From Ailanthus altissimus (taxonomy: Eukaryota; Streptophyta; Magnoliopsida; Sapindales; Simaroubaceae): a stretch of DNA of 64,000 bases. Where the stretch lies: NCBI GenBank assembly GCA_946807835.1, contig OX327702.1, positions 1,922,001 through 1,986,000 of the forward strand, in the 5' to 3' direction. This document shows positions 48,047 to 60,518 of the stretch, in pieces (the first letter of the stretch is position 1; every line of letters begins with the position of its first letter). The position numbers were made by a program, and so were the translations under genes. The notes under the pieces were generated by a model, which searched no databases, had not been told where the DNA came from, and saw only the letters and a program-made list of their open reading frames with translations.

Positions 48047-51000
48047 CCCCCCCTTAAACTTGATTTTGTGACCCCTAGTAAGTTCCTTAATCTTATGAAG
48101 TCTTCGCTTGTCAGTGGTTTAGTAAAAATATTGGCAACTTGATCTTGTGACTTTACATATTTAACTTGCACATCCTTTCTTGCAACACACTCCCTTATAT
48201 AGTGGTAACGAATATCGATGTGTTTGCTTCGATCATGGAATACCGGATTCTTAGCTAAGGCAATGGCTGACTTGTTGTCGACACAAACCTTGGTCGGCTC
48301 TTCTTATATCAAGCCTATCTCCTTCAATAGATTTCTAAGCCAAATTGCATGACAAACGCATGAGGTAGCAGCAACATATTCCGCTTCACAAGTGGACAAT
48401 GTGACAATCGGTTGTTTCTTTGACATCCATGTGAAAGCAGTATCTCCCATGAAAAATACGAATTCAGTAGTGCTCCTTCGATTATCTATGTCTCCACCCC
48501 AATCACTATCGCTATATCCAACAAGCTTGTAATCATTAGAAACTGAATAGAACAAGCCAAAGTCAATTGTACCTTTCAGATAGCGAAGAATTCTCTTTGC
48601 GGCTTTAAAATGGGTTGTTGTTGGAGATTCCATGTAGCGACTGACCAATCCAATTGCGTGAAGAACATCGGGCCTCGTGCAAGTTAGATAATGTAGACTT
48701 CCCACCAAAATTTTGAAGAATTTTGGATCTATACTTTCGCCTTCTTCATGTTTGGACATCTTGATTCCGTATTCCGTTGGTGTGCTTATCGGCTTACAAT
48801 TCTCCATCTTGAACTTCTTCAGGATCTCCTTTGCATAGCTTTCTTGTGAAATGAAAATTCCATCCTTTTGTTGCTTAACTTCAATGCCAAGGTAGTACGC
48901 CATGAGCCTCATGTCTGTCATCTCGAATTCTTTCGTCATCACTTCCTTGAATTCATTGAACATGCTTGGGTTGCTTCCGGTGAAGATCAAATCACCCACG
49001 TAGAGGCACACGATCAAAATATCTCCATCTTTGATCTTGATATATAGAGCGTGCTCGTAGGGACATTTGTTGAAGCCATTCTCTTTGAAGTACTTGTCGA
49101 TTTGGCTATTCCATGCCCTTAGTGCTTGTTTTAGCCCGTAAAGAGCCTTCTTCAACTTCAACACCTTGTCTTCGTGGCCTTTGACTTCGTAGCCTGATGG
49201 TTGCTGAATGTAGACTTCCTCTTCAAGAACTCCATTTAGAAAGGCAGACTTTACATCCATTTGCTATATCTTCCACTTGTTTTGAGCTGCCAAAGAAATG
49301 ATTAGTCTAATAGTCTCCAATCGAGCAACAGGAGCAAATACCTCATCATAGTCAATTCCAACCTTTTGACTATAGCCTTTAGCAACTAACCTCGCCTTGT
49401 GCCTTTCAATCTCTCCTTTGGCGTTTTGCTTTATTTTGTACACCCATTTGACACTTATCGTCTTATGTCCTTTGGGAAGTGAGGTGAGTTCCCATGTGTC
49501 ATTCTTCTCGATGGCCTTGATTTCTTCGTCCATCGCATCTCTCCACTTCTTCTCTCATACTGCTTCTTGAAAGCTCACTGGTTCACAATCGACAAACAGA
49601 CAAAATAATGTAAGATTATCTTGTCGTTCAGTTACCTCATAGAGATCTCTAAGGCTTCTTATACGTTGCACAACTCTTTCACTTTGACTCCCACTTAACG
49701 ATGACGAAGGTGATGAGTCTTCTTGAGTGGTTGATGTTGGTGAAGTGGGTGGAGTTTCAAGCTCTTGTTGAGGTCCTAGTTGCTCCCTCGTTGTCTGCTC
49801 ATCTTCTTCAAACTGAGGAAAGAAATTGAAGTCACCTGCATGAGAGTTAAAATTCCATTCTTCTTCTTCGTTGAAGACCACATCTCGACTAATCACAATC
49901 TTCTTATTGTCTGGATTGTACAGCTTGTAGCCCTTCGAAGTAGCATCATAGCCGATGAAGATAAAACTCTCATTTTTATCATCAAGCTTCGTTCTTCTCT
50001 CGTCCGGTACATGAACATGGGCTATACTTCCAAAGATTCTCAGGTGGGAAATGCCAGGCTTTCTTCCACTCCATGCCTCTTACGGTGTCTTTCCCCATAC
50101 ACTTCTTGTTGGAGATCGGTTTGACAAGTAGACTGCACACGCTACTGCTTCCGCCCAAAATTCCTTGGGTAGTTTCTTGCTTTTGAGCATGCTTCGTGCC
50201 ATGTCGAGGATTGTTCTGTTCTTTCTTTCTGCCACGCCATTTTGTTGGAGGGATTTAGAAACTGTCATTGGTCGACGAATTCCATTTGCTTCACAGAACT
50301 CTTGAAACTCCCTGGAAGTAAATTCTCCACCTCGGTCGAATCTCATAGCTTTGATCTTTCTACCGCTTTCTCTCTCCACTGCTGCTTTGAACTTCTTGAA
50401 GACTTCGAAAACTTCTGACTTCTGTTTCAAGAAATATACCCAGGTTTTTCTAGAAAAATCATCAATGAAGAGAAGAAAATAGTTACTGTTACCGAGAGAG
50501 CTTGGCTTGATCGGTCCACACACATCGGTATGGATGAGCTCAAGTGGTTTCTTGGCTCTTGTCTTTGACTCCTTTGGAAAGCTTTTCCTGAATTATTTCC
50601 CGACTAGACACCCTTCACAAAGCTGGTCAGGATAGTTGATGCGAGGTAGTCCCTTCACTATCTCCTTCTTAGATAGTAGCTCTAGACCTCCAAAATTGAG
50701 ATGCCCAAATCAAAGATGCCAAAGCCATTATGCATCTTTGTAGTAAGCTTTCAGGCACTTTGCAACATCGTTTTGTATGTTGATCAAGAACATTCTATTC
50801 TTTGACATCGGCACTTTAGCAATGAAATTATTCTTATCATCTTTTATAGAAAGATTATAATCCTTTATATGAATATCATAACCTTTCTCTAACAGTTGCC
50901 CTAAACTCAAGATGTTACTTTTCATATTGGGCACATAGTAGACATTGGAAATAAACTGATGTCTCACATCTTTCAAACGGATAAGAATGTTACCTCTCCC

Positions 51001-52128
51001 TTTCACTGCTATTGTGGAATCATCTCCAAACAAAACATTTCTGCTTACTGACTCGTCTAGCTCCACGAACATGTCTTTCCTTCCACACATGTGATTGCTT
51101 GCACCACTGTCAAGATACCAGAAATTTGCTTGGCCACCATCAGTTTCCTTTCGTGCTAGAAGAAGAGTTTATTTGCCATCTATCTTCTCCTCTATGTAGT
51201 TGGCCTTCTCCTCAATTTTGTTGTTGGGAGCTCTACATTCTGAAGCATAATGCCTAAACTTCTGACAATTATAACATCGAACTTGAGATTTTTCATACCT
51301 TGAGTTCGGATTGATTCTTCCACGGCCTCGTGTTGAACTTTCTCCTTTCTCATAGTTATTGGAATTGTTGTTGTTGTAATTCCAGCCTCGTCCATGACCG
51401 CGACTTCCACCTCGTCCATGGCCTCTACCTCTGCCTCGACCACGTTGGTTTCTATCATTGTGTTGGCTTTCATGCATATCCTTGAGTTGCAGCTTGAGGA
51501 GTTGCTCAGTAAACCCATGCTTCTCTTCATATGCTTGCAATGATCCTTGGAGTTGCTCGATCGTCATTTCTTCCAAGTCTTTAGTTTCTTCAATCGTCAC
51601 GACGATGTGCTCAAATTTGAGATCCAACGAACGGAGTATCTTCTCTATTATCCTCACATCTTCTAACTTTTCACCATTTCTTTTTAATTGATTAGAAACA
51701 GCTACTACTCTTGAGAAATAATCTGAAATAGACTCAGATACTTTCATGTGTAAGGATTCGAATTCACCTCTTAATGTTTGGAGACGGACCTTCTTCACTT
51801 GCTCGGATCCTTTGTAAGAGGTTTGCAGCTTCTCTCACGCTTCCTTGCTAGAGCTTGCACTCGAAATCTTTTCAAAGCCATCATCATCTAATGCTTGATA
51901 GATGAGATAAAGAGCCTTCTTGTCTCTCTTTCTTGAATCCTTCAAAGTTGTTTTTTGATCTGGTGTAAGAGCAGCAAAAGCAGCATCATCCGCAGGCTCG
52001 TTATAGCCTTTTTCTATGATATCCCACACATCTTGTGATCCAAGAAGTGCCTTCATTTTGATACTCCAATTATCGTAGTGGTTGTTGTTGAGTGTCAGAA
52101 CTTGGAATGGTGCCATACCATTTGCCAT
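48034..52128 (-). pseudogene. Element H copia polyprotein, single frame with nonsense codons
   Basis: From the ATG at 52128-52126 to the stop at 48034-48036 is 4095 bp, exactly 1365 codons, with no frameshift; every open piece is in the same frame. Domains in order: UBN2-type gag, RGRGRG-rich tail and CCHC knuckle ([14 protein letters not shown]) near 51270; protease with YLDSGASNHMCG near 51100; integrase with HTDVCGPIK, DRGGEFTS and GVAERKNRT (50200-50560); RT with CLYVGDLIFTG near 48990; RNase H with DSDWGGD and CEAEYVAA near 48400-48510. In-frame stops include 51835, 51169, 50728, 50080, 49555, 49264 and 48304 (lower coordinates). The RT active site has YVGD instead of YVDD. Inactive. Confidence 0.92.
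48047..48056 (-). other. Polypurine tract of element H
   Basis: Reads TTAAGGGGGG on the minus strand, directly before the 3' LTR. It is still part of the polyprotein frame. Confidence 0.85.
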
Positions 52129-52506
52129 ATCTCTCAATATAATAATAATTTGCAAAATTCGATTGCACGGATGAATTCGGAACGCCGAAAAACCTTGGGA
52201 GAGACCTGGTCAAAATTTTTAATTTTTCGGTCAAAGTCAACCCTAACTTGGTCAACGATCAATGACTTTGACGGCTCAGCCAACTCGCTTGGACGGCTCG
52301 GTCAAGGGGCTCGGTCAACTCAGCTTGGCGGCTCGGTCAATGCTCTAACTCGGCTCAACTTGATGAGTCAACTCGATTCTTTGGCAGCAGTCTTCCGACG
52401 GCGCGTGAGGGCGCGTTAGAACTCAGATTGGGGAGATTTTGGTGGCGTCGGATTCCTCTCGTCGAGACCTTCGATTTGATATGCAATAGTGTATACTTTC
52501 CAACTT

Positions 52507-52518
52507 GCTCTGATACCA
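52507..52518 (-). other. Primer-binding site of element H
   Basis: TGGTATCAGAGC on the minus strand, three bases from the 5' LTR. Exact initiator-Met-type site. Confidence 0.92.
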
Positions 52519-52521
52519 CTT

Positions 52522-52928
52522 TGTTAGAAATGAAACACTCACACAAACAACGTTTATTCAAACTCAAACAAATATTACAAAAGCACTCTCACTCAAAAAC
52601 AAGATACTACAACTCACTCTTATTAGAGTTTGCTTCTTCACTCACTTAGAAACTCTTAATTTTTCTTAATGCCTAAACTAAAATGGGGAGGGGTATTTAT
52701 ACTACTTAAGAACAATCCTACACTACACAAATAAACTAATCCAAAATTACAATAACCATACACCTCATTCTTCTCCATCCTTCCAAATTATTCACATGCT
52801 TAATTACCACACCCTAGAAGATTCTAGGTAGAAGGTTAGTAGTTTTAGACCTTGATTATGGACTTGGACTCCAATTGGATTGATTTTGGGTTTAAGCTCT
52901 CATAATGGATCAAGTTTATGATCCAACA
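52522..52928 (-). repeat. Element H 5' LTR
   Basis: 407 bp from TGTTAGAAATG to GATCCAACA. Aligns end to end with 47630-48046. On the minus strand it should hold the promoter; a TATAAATA word (52695-52702 region) is the likely TATA box. Confidence 0.93.
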
Positions 52929-54056
52929 CATCACTCGTTCTCCATGCATTCACAAGCATTGATGTGGCCACCCCAAATGGAGAAATGCAATTAACCCTAA
53001 TCCCATACCGCCCGAGCTCACAAGCCACGTTCTTCGTCAACCCAACAATAGCATGTTTCGACGCTGTATAAGCATGGGGGCCGAGCCCTCCCATCACTCC
53101 TGCGACGCTCACCATCGAGATAATACACCCTCCGCCTCGCGAAATCATCACCCGCGCCGTATGCTTGATTCCCAGTGCCGTCCCTCTAACATTCACACGC
53201 ATGACTCGATCGAATTCATCAGCATCAAAGTCGATAATGCTCTTATGCTTGTACTGGTTCCCAAGAATCCCGGCATTGTTGAAAAGAATATCGAGCTGCC
53301 CGTATCAAGAAACCGTCGAGTTAATTAAGTTCTCGATGTCCTCTTCCAAGCTAACATCGCAATGAACAAAGGTGACCGAAGGAGCTAATGTGTTAGCGAG
53401 AACAGTTCCGAGGGTGTCTTCGACATCCGCAATTACTACCTTGGCGCCGTGCTGGGCTAATAGTCTCACCGTCGCTTCTCCGATGCCTCTGACACCGCCG
53501 GTGATAATTGCAACTTTGCCCTCAAGCCTGAAAATTAGCAACAAACTGAAAAGAGTTAGGTCATGTTGTTGTTACTGCAGGCCATTTTTCAGGAAGGAAC
53601 CGTGTAGGGAACTAAGAGTGAAATATTATATGAATCGAATTTCGAGACAGAAATACAAATGTAACATTTATTTCATTTACCAAATAGTTGCTGCTCAAAT
53701 TCTCATTTCATGCTGTGAAAGTTTAATCAAATAGAGAAAATGGAAAAACTATATATGAACTAATTAATAAAATAAATGCAAATTCTTCATCAAAAATGAT
53801 CTAGCAAGTGCTTTCCATGCAATTTATTTATGTTTGGTCTTTCCCAAAGCTACATACAATATGGGTTTTTGTTTGATTACATAAAGAACAAAAAAAATAA
53901 AGTGGGGAAATAGAGAAATGCAAAGAAGCTAGAAATTAAATACCTTTTATGAGAAAGAGGATTGTTGTCTTCCCAACCCAAGACATGAATGCCTTGAAGA
54001 GTTGTCTCGGGCATCACTTGAGCAGGCATGATTTATCTGATTTATCAAAAATATGA

Positions 54057-54074
54057 AGAGAGAGAGAGAGAGAG
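54057..54074 (-). repeat. (CT)n tract in the dehydrogenase 5' leader
   Basis: An (AG)9-like run on the plus strand, CT on the gene strand, 28-45 bp upstream of the ATG. Pyrimidine-rich leaders of this type are common in plant genes. Confidence 0.7.
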
Positions 54075-54127
54075 GAAGCACTTGAACAAGAATTGCTTTT
54101 GGTAAGATTTAAGAGAATAACAATGAG

Positions 54128-54136
54128 TATTTATAG
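54128..54136 (-). promoter_or_regulatory. TATA box of the dehydrogenase gene
   Basis: CTATAAATA on the minus strand, about 100 bp upstream of the ATG at 54029. It implies a transcription start near 54100 and a leader of about 70 nt containing the CT tract. It appears intact although the gene is broken. Confidence 0.65.
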
Positions 54137-54139
54137 GCA

Positions 54140-55480
54140 AATGATGTATTGATTTTGATGGGGTGTTTCGTGAGTGAGCTGTTCTCTATCTCAAGGTAAC
54201 TTCCTAAGAAATGTCCCTCACACTAAGCCAGTAAGCCTCGCTTGCCCCTTTAGGACACTGTTTCTTCCCCATCTCCAAACACCAAAAACACTTGTTAAAT
54301 ATATGAATGCTTTTTCATACACCACTTGCTTGACCAAACTAGCCCTAGGCTTGCTCCACGGTTTCAACTTTCAAGTAATCACCGTATGTACTGGTACTAT
54401 AGTCAAAGCTTTGACCGATGAAAAAATAAATTTATAGAAAAAATATTGATTAATTAATCAATTAACGTGATAATCTAGGTGGCTTTACTTGTACTCAGCA
54501 AGATTAACTACTTCAGATCGCTTTACTCGTATGTTTAGTTAATTTTTTTGGCTAATTTGTTATGACAAGTTCTTTATGAAATTAGTAAGAGTCCAAGAGA
54601 AAATTATGATCGAAAAAATTTAAATAATTGATAAAGAAAATATAACTTTCACTCTTATCAGTCTTTCAGTTGCAGGAATCAGCCTCTAATATCAATTCTA
54701 CTTAAAAATTAGTCTTATCATTGACTTCACTTATTAAAGTTTTACGCATTTTAATATCTATTAACTTAATATTTAGTATTATAAATTTTGATACACTTAC
54801 AAAAGACTTCAATTACAAATATAAATAAAATAATAAAATTAACCACACAATAGAAAAAATCATTACACATATATACAAAGTACAAGAATATATGTAGTTT
54901 AATAAAAAATACTTATATCTATAGTAAATCTCAAGATTTTAATTTTTTTTATTTCGTTTTTTTATACATAAAAAATCTTCCACAAGAAAAATTCAAAAAA
55001 TATAACAATAGAAAAACTCTCAAAAGATTTACTCAGAGTTTTCTTACATTTATGTCCAGTGCTCTAAAATTCTATTGTACTCTTTCACGTTTATGCCCAG
55101 TGTCAGAGCTATCCCAACTCTCTATTTTTTCTCTTATTGATGCATTTTCTATTCTAATATATTATAAGGGTTTATTATTGTTAACAATATCCTTAGTAAC
55201 CCTATTCGTTTTGGAATAAGAAACATTTGTAGAAGTCCAAAATTGACTTTAGGATGTAATTCTACAACAAAACGAACTTTTTTTAAATAGACGGCACCGC
55301 AGTGCTAAGAGCTAACGCTGTGCCGCTAGACTTAAGTTCGAACCAACATCGTGGTGCTACACCTAAGCAGGTTTCTCCTTGTGCTTCCACGCCCCTCTCG
55401 CATTCGTCTTTTTGTTCCGCTCCCTTTTTTTTCATCTATCCATTGCGTTCTTAACCGCATGTTGACTCTTTATTGATTTC
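54140..55480. other. Intergenic stretch with a GC-box remnant
   Basis: No gene recognised. At about 55292-55370 a diverged copy of the GC-rich box occurs (GCACCGCAGTGCTAAGAGC and GTGCCGCTAGAC words), so an undated repeat remnant surrounds it. The rest is AT-rich. Confidence 0.5.
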
Positions 55481-55666
55481 TAATTCAAAATCAAACTAAA
55501 CTTTAATTTTGAATCACTAATTTTAACACTCTCTCTCATGAAAATAAAAATAAATATAAAGAAAATATAAAAGTAACTCAAAATCAAACTAAACCTTGAT
55601 TTTGAATCACTAATTTGAACACTCTCCCTTATGAAAATAAATATAAATATAAAGAAAATATTAAAA
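55481..55666. repeat. Tandem duplication of a 93-bp unit
   Basis: Two copies (55481-55573 and 55574-55666), each with CAAAATCAAACTAAAC, TTTTGAATCACTAATTT and an ATGAAAATAAA-rich tail. Differences are few. No coding potential. Confidence 0.75.
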
Positions 55667-56679
55667 AAATTAAATCAAACAATATTTTATATTATTATAG
55701 AGGATATTTGGCCATAACAAATGAGTTGATAAAATTGATTACATTTATCATATTTTTTTAGTTTATTTTGTTTTTAAATTTTTTACTTGGTAATTTAGAC
55801 AGCTTCCGCATCAACCAGTTGAATTTATATTTCTAAAAAAATAAAGCATGTTATTGTCATTCTTCACGTGGATCCCTAATGTTGAACACTACAAAATAAA
55901 AACTCGGTGATGATCTCGTCGGTGGCGGTGCCGATCAGGACCCTCCGATGTTTAAGTCAACCTAAAAAATAAGAAATATGTTAAGAGAAAAAATAAAAAT
56001 GAAAGTAGAATTCAGAACTTGTCTTTCTTTGGTATAAATCCTTCTATATATAATTGTGGGCGTAGGTCTTTTCTAAGAGGATCATTAATGTCATTGATTT
56101 TATAATTTGTAATTTTCTAAATTAATGGCTTATAATCAATGCCCATTATTACCTCATTATTTTCATGTTGCCTCTTTGATTAAAGGACCATGATTACCCC
56201 ATGAGTGCCCCATTAACTCCTTTGATTGTAGGCATTATACTCTCCCATTAGGATTCCCCCAAAATTTATGGGTAACAGAGGTCCACCAATGATTAATATT
56301 AACTTGTTAATACTAAAAACTCTTTTATTGTTCTCAGGCTGACAAATTTTAACTTCAAATTTTGAGTTTTATCTAGAAGTGTTTAAAAAGCAGGAGCTTT
56401 AGGTTTACTAAAGATGAGTGTTCTTATTATAACACAGGACCTAAGTTCTAAACAAGAGAGGGAATCTCTTGATAAGATTGGGATTTCATGTAATTTACTG
56501 CACATGCTAGGGTGCTAAGCCATTTTATCATGCGTAGAATTTTCATATGGTCAATTCTAGTCGATGAAGTTAGCTCTCATGAACTTCCATTTATGGAGAA
56601 GTTTGGAACCTTTATATGAGGTCTTTAAATCCTTTTATAAAGCCTTCAATAGTCTTATAAAAATCAAACCTCCCTCGTC

Positions 56680-57440
56680 ATGACTTTTAGTGTTATTACC
56701 CAACCTACAAGACCTCCATGAAGGTATCCCTTGCGATAATTGAACCCACAACCACAAGGCTCTTGAGTTTTTTCATATAACCTACGATGAGGCAATCTTA
56801 TGAGCTTTGAGCCCACCCATAAGTCCCTTCTAATAATTCTTGGTCTGGATGACCACTCTAGGTGAAAACCTTTATGAGGGTCAAACCTTCTTCACAGGAC
56901 TATTATTTTACCCCCAACCTATAAAGCAAAGTCCATGAGAGGGCAACCTTATGAGCGTTGAACCCACCCATAAGGCCCTTATAAAAACTCCTTATTTAGG
57001 GGTATACTCTAGGTGGAGACTTTTATAGGGATCAAACCCTCCTCACAAGACTATCATTTTATCCGTAACCTATATGGCAAAGCTCATGAAGGGGCAATCT
57101 TATAAGTGTTAAACCTACCATAAGGCCCTTTTTGATAATTCTTAGTCCCGGGGACCACTCTAGGTAAAGATCTTTGTAAGGATCAAACCCCCCTCACAAG
57201 ACCGTCATTTTACCCCCAACCTATATAGCAAAGCCCATGAGGGAGCAACCTTATAAGCGTCGAACCCACCCATAAGGCTCTTTTGATAGTTCCTGGTCTA
57301 GGGGACCACTCCGAGTGGAGATTTTTGTAAGGATCTAACTCTCCTCAAAGGACTATCATTTTACCCCCGACTTATATAGTAAAGCCTAAGGTAGAGAAAC
57401 CTTATGAGCGTCGAAGCCACCCACAAGGCCTTTCTGATTA
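56680..57440. repeat. Tandem array with 151-bp unit in element G
   Basis: About five units. The conserved CCCATAAGG core occurs at 56820, 56971, 57121, 57273 and 57424, giving spacings of 151, 150, 152 and 151 bp. Each unit also has GGGACCACTCTAGGT and CATTTTACCCCCAACCTAT segments. Confidence 0.9.
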
Positions 57441-57609
57441 TTCCTTACTTTTTATTTAGGTGAGGGTCCTTTCCCTATAATCAGAAAGGAGAAGTCACAT
57501 AAACAAAATTCAATAGTGAGCAAACGATGGCTTACATAATCAATTTTTATAAGAGCTTAAGTTAAGTGTTTAGTAATGGGGCGAACTTTGTGTGCTCAGA
57601 TAGTAGTTA

Positions 57610-57930
57610 GGCTCCTCGATTGGAGTCTTTAGTGAGAACTTTAATCTCGAGTCTAAGTGACTAGCTCAGGGTTCTTAGTGAGAACTTGATCTTCTTGAGT
57701 CTAAGTGACTAGATTGAGGTTCTTGGCAATAATTTATTTTCTTGAGCCTAAGTGACCGGCTCGAGATTCTTTTTATAAGGACTCGATATTTTTTAACATA
57801 GGTGATTGGCTCGGGGTTCTTAACGAAAACTTGATCTTCTTAAGCTTAAGTGACCAACTCGGAGTTCTTGGTCAAGCACTTGATTTTCTTGAGCCTGTGA
57901 TCAGCTTGGGGTTTTTCAAGTGTTCCTCCT
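57610..57930. repeat. Tandem array with 48-50-bp unit in element G
   Basis: Six to seven diverged units of the type TTCTTGAGTCTAAGTGAC followed by AGCTCGGGGTTCTT; the CTAAGTGA core recurs near 57653, 57701, 57748, 57797 and 57846. A longer, degenerate continuation with CAAGTGTTCC words runs to about 58080. Another loose repeat of TCGGCCAGTGAAGGTT-like words lies at 58240-58520. Confidence 0.75.
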
Positions 57931-58979
57931 GAGGCTCTTGATTTTTTTTTTAGCTTGAAGAGCTTGTGACCGACTCAGGGGTTTATCAAGTGTTCCCCTC
58001 AGGGACTTGAGTTTGTTAGCTCGGAGAGCTTGTGACCGGTGAGGGGGTTTTTCAAATGTTCCTTCTCGGGGTTTTAAGTGTTTTTCCATGGATTTGTATA
58101 GCAGCACATGTTTTGGGCTATATATCCCAAGTTGTCATCCGTCGTCATCTGACTTTTACCAGGGATGGGGAAGTATTCTAGCTTTATGTTTTTATTTTCT
58201 CCAGGCACCGTAGCAATGCTCGGGACCTTAGTGATTGCCTCGGCCAGCAAAGATGAACCCACAACAATGGCTTAGGGTCTTATTGGTTCCTCGATCAGTG
58301 ACGGAGCCATAATAATGGCTCGAGGTCTATGGTTGTTTCATTCGAGGAAGGTTCGGGGCCTTTCTTGGCCAGTGAAGGTTTTCGGTTCTTTCTCGGCCAA
58401 CGAAGGTTTCTTGAAGGTTTTGTAGTTGCCTTGGTCAGTAGAGGTGCATGAGCAACGGTCTCGGGGTTTGGTGGAATTCTCGGCAGTGGAGATGGAACTT
58501 TATTAGGACCTGTAACAGCATAGGACCCCTATTTTTTTGGCGTTCCTTTAGAATTAGATAAAGGCTTCTTCAATGTAAGTCTCGGCCTTCGGCTAGATAT
58601 TTGAAGAGCGGAAAGTTGTCGCCTACTAGTGTTGTTATCGACGTGAGCGAGCATGGTCTTAGAGAATGACGAGTTGAAAAGGCGAGCTATAACCAACTCG
58701 AGGTCTTGGCTGTTACTCCAATATAGGGCCGAGGTTTAGGCCTTTGGTTGATGTCTTCTTTCAGTAATGAGATAAACATTCATGAGCCAATTCTGACTCT
58801 TGTGATTGTTTCTCAAATAAAATGCAGTTAAGTTCAACACATGATCTGTCGGTAGCTCGGGTCAGTGAAAGTGCAGTAACGGTTCGGAGCCTTGGTGGCC
58901 AAGGGTTGGTGGTGTTGCGACCATCATGGGATTTTATCATTTTGGAGCCATAGGTTTGATACCAGATAGCCATTCCTCT

Positions 58980-59414
58980 TCATGTTAACAAAACAGTAGT
59001 TGCACTAGGTTGGATCACCCCCGAGGCTAAACGTGCATGGCCCGAGTGCAGTCGCGCCCTGTGCAGCAAGGCGAATGCGAGAGCACTGTCAGTGATCTTT
59101 TTTACTCGAGTGGCATCTATGCAGATGAGGTATGGCTGAGCGGTGGTGACAACACCGTTGATGGCCTTTTTCTGGTCGATATTGTTTTTTTTTTTTGGGA
59201 TTTCGACAGTGACCAATGGTGGAGATGACATGGGTTGATCAATCGGCCTCTGAGGGATTGTTCGGCGTTGAGGAGTGATCGGTGTGGCAGGGTTGACAGC
59301 AAACCATGGTGGTGAGCGGCTGCTGTCTTCTTCATTGAACTGCTTCCTTTGTTTCTTCAGTTTCTCCCGTTGTCGCGCTGGTTTGGTGGCTTCTGTTTTG
59401 ATTGCCCCTGCCAT
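58980..59414 (-). CDS. Hypothetical 144-aa basic protein in element G
   Basis: Open frame from ATG at 59414. The N-terminal 60 residues are rich in Lys, Arg and Pro (REKLKKQRKQ, TPQRRTIPQRP); the rest has no motif I recognise. It lies about 590 bp from the right LTR of element G, where gag of a minus-strand element would start, so a gag-derived origin is possible but not shown. The surrounding sequence is more GC-rich than the window. It may equally be a chance frame. Confidence 0.3.
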   Translation of the reverse strand: MAGAIKTEATKPARQREKLKKQRKQFNEEDSSRSPPWFAVNPATPITPQRRTIPQRPIDQPMSSPPLVTVEIPKKKNNIDQKKAINGVVTTAQPYLICIDATRVKKITDSALAFALLHRARLHSGHARLASGVIQPSATTVLLT

Positions 59415-60518
59415 TGGTGAAGCTCTGATAATTGTCCAGAATCCGGTCTAATCAGTGGTGGCCTGAGCAATAGAGACTACTGGTGGCCAAACAGCTGCAT
59501 CGAGGGTGGTTACCTGCAAGTGTTCGGGTTCTTTTTGGTATGTCTAGTAGCGAACAGCGGTGGTGTTAGTCGGCCGTCAACTTCTGAATTGATCGGCAGT
59601 GTGAGGGGTGATTGGTTCGACACAGCTTCCGCAGTGGTAGGCGGCAGTGCAAGGCTGCAAGCGGTGGCCATTGTTTCTCCCCCGACTTGTTTTCGTTTCG
59701 ACCAGTATGCTTTATTTGTTTACAAAAGCATATATTTCGAAGGTAAAAACAAAAGCATGGGCATTCCATTGCCGATTCTTTTAATCGATTTATATTTTTT
59801 CTCATGCTCAATGTAATGTTGTTTGGTTCAGGCTCTGAGGCTTTTCTGCTTCCATTAAAAATGTTCTTACCAACGTCGACATGCATAAACGTTCACTTGT
59901 ATTTGAAATTGTTGCATCAAAAATATTATTATCCAATATTCACTGAATAAATAATAAACTTATCATTCGGTCATAGTTTCTGAAATTTTGAATAAATCAC
60001 ATATCAACGAGTCAAATTTATATTTTTGAAAAAATAAAATATGTTATCACCATTTTTCACGTTAATCTATAGTATTAATCACTACAAAATAAAAATTTGA
60101 TAATAGTCTCATTGATGAGAATGTTTGCGAAGACCTTCAATGCTTAAATCAACCCTAAAAATAAAATATATATTATAAGAAAAAAATAAAAATGAAATTG
60201 GAATTCATAATTTTTCTTTCTTTTGTGTAAAACCTCCTATATATAATTGTCGGGTGTATGATTTTTTTAGAAGGGCCATTAATACCACCTATATATAATT
60301 GTGGAGTGTATGCTTTTTTTAGGAGGGCCATTAATGCCGTTTATTTCATAATTCATAATTTTTTAAATTAAAGATTCATAATCAATACTCATAATTGCTT
60401 CATTATTGCTATAATTGCCTCTTTGATTAAAGGATTATAATTGCTCTATAATTGCCCATTAACTAATTTTAAGCATTATATTCTCTCATTAAAGTTAACC
60501 CAAAATCTAAGGAGAACA

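Larger units (their letters stand above)
47630..52928 (-). mobile_element. Element H: full-length Ty1/copia retrotransposon in the dehydrogenase exon
   Basis: 5299 bp with LTRs at 47630-48046 and 52522-52928, and flanks TATCA (47625-47629) and CATCA (52929-52933), a 5-bp duplication with one difference. The primer site lies at 52507-52518 and the polypurine tract at 48047-48056. The polyprotein frame spans the interior. The two LTRs differ by about 20 substitutions and one 10-bp indel by my count, so the insertion is fairly recent compared with B, C and F. It lies in the same orientation as the gene. Confidence 0.95.
55800..60518 (-). mobile_element. Element G: non-autonomous LTR element, probably Tat-like
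   Basis: Direct repeats at about 55800-56277 and 60000-60518 share CACTACAAAATAAAAA, CCT-TATATATAATTGT and GATTAAAGGA blocks in the same order, and fit two LTRs ending in TAACA/GAACA. The interior holds two tandem arrays near the left LTR and a gag-like region near the right one. If it reads right to left, as the similar layout of element F suggests, the arrays lie in the 3' untranslated part. No protease, RT or integrase was found. The LTR starts are uncertain and no target duplication was confirmed. Confidence 0.55.

Noticed and set aside
51192..51530. 112-aa frame overlapping element H gag
   Set aside because: Shifted-frame shadow of the RGRGRG-rich gag tail.
53053..53734. Several plus-strand open frames opposite the dehydrogenase exon
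   Set aside because: Antisense shadows of the GC-richer coding exon and intron; no independent motif.
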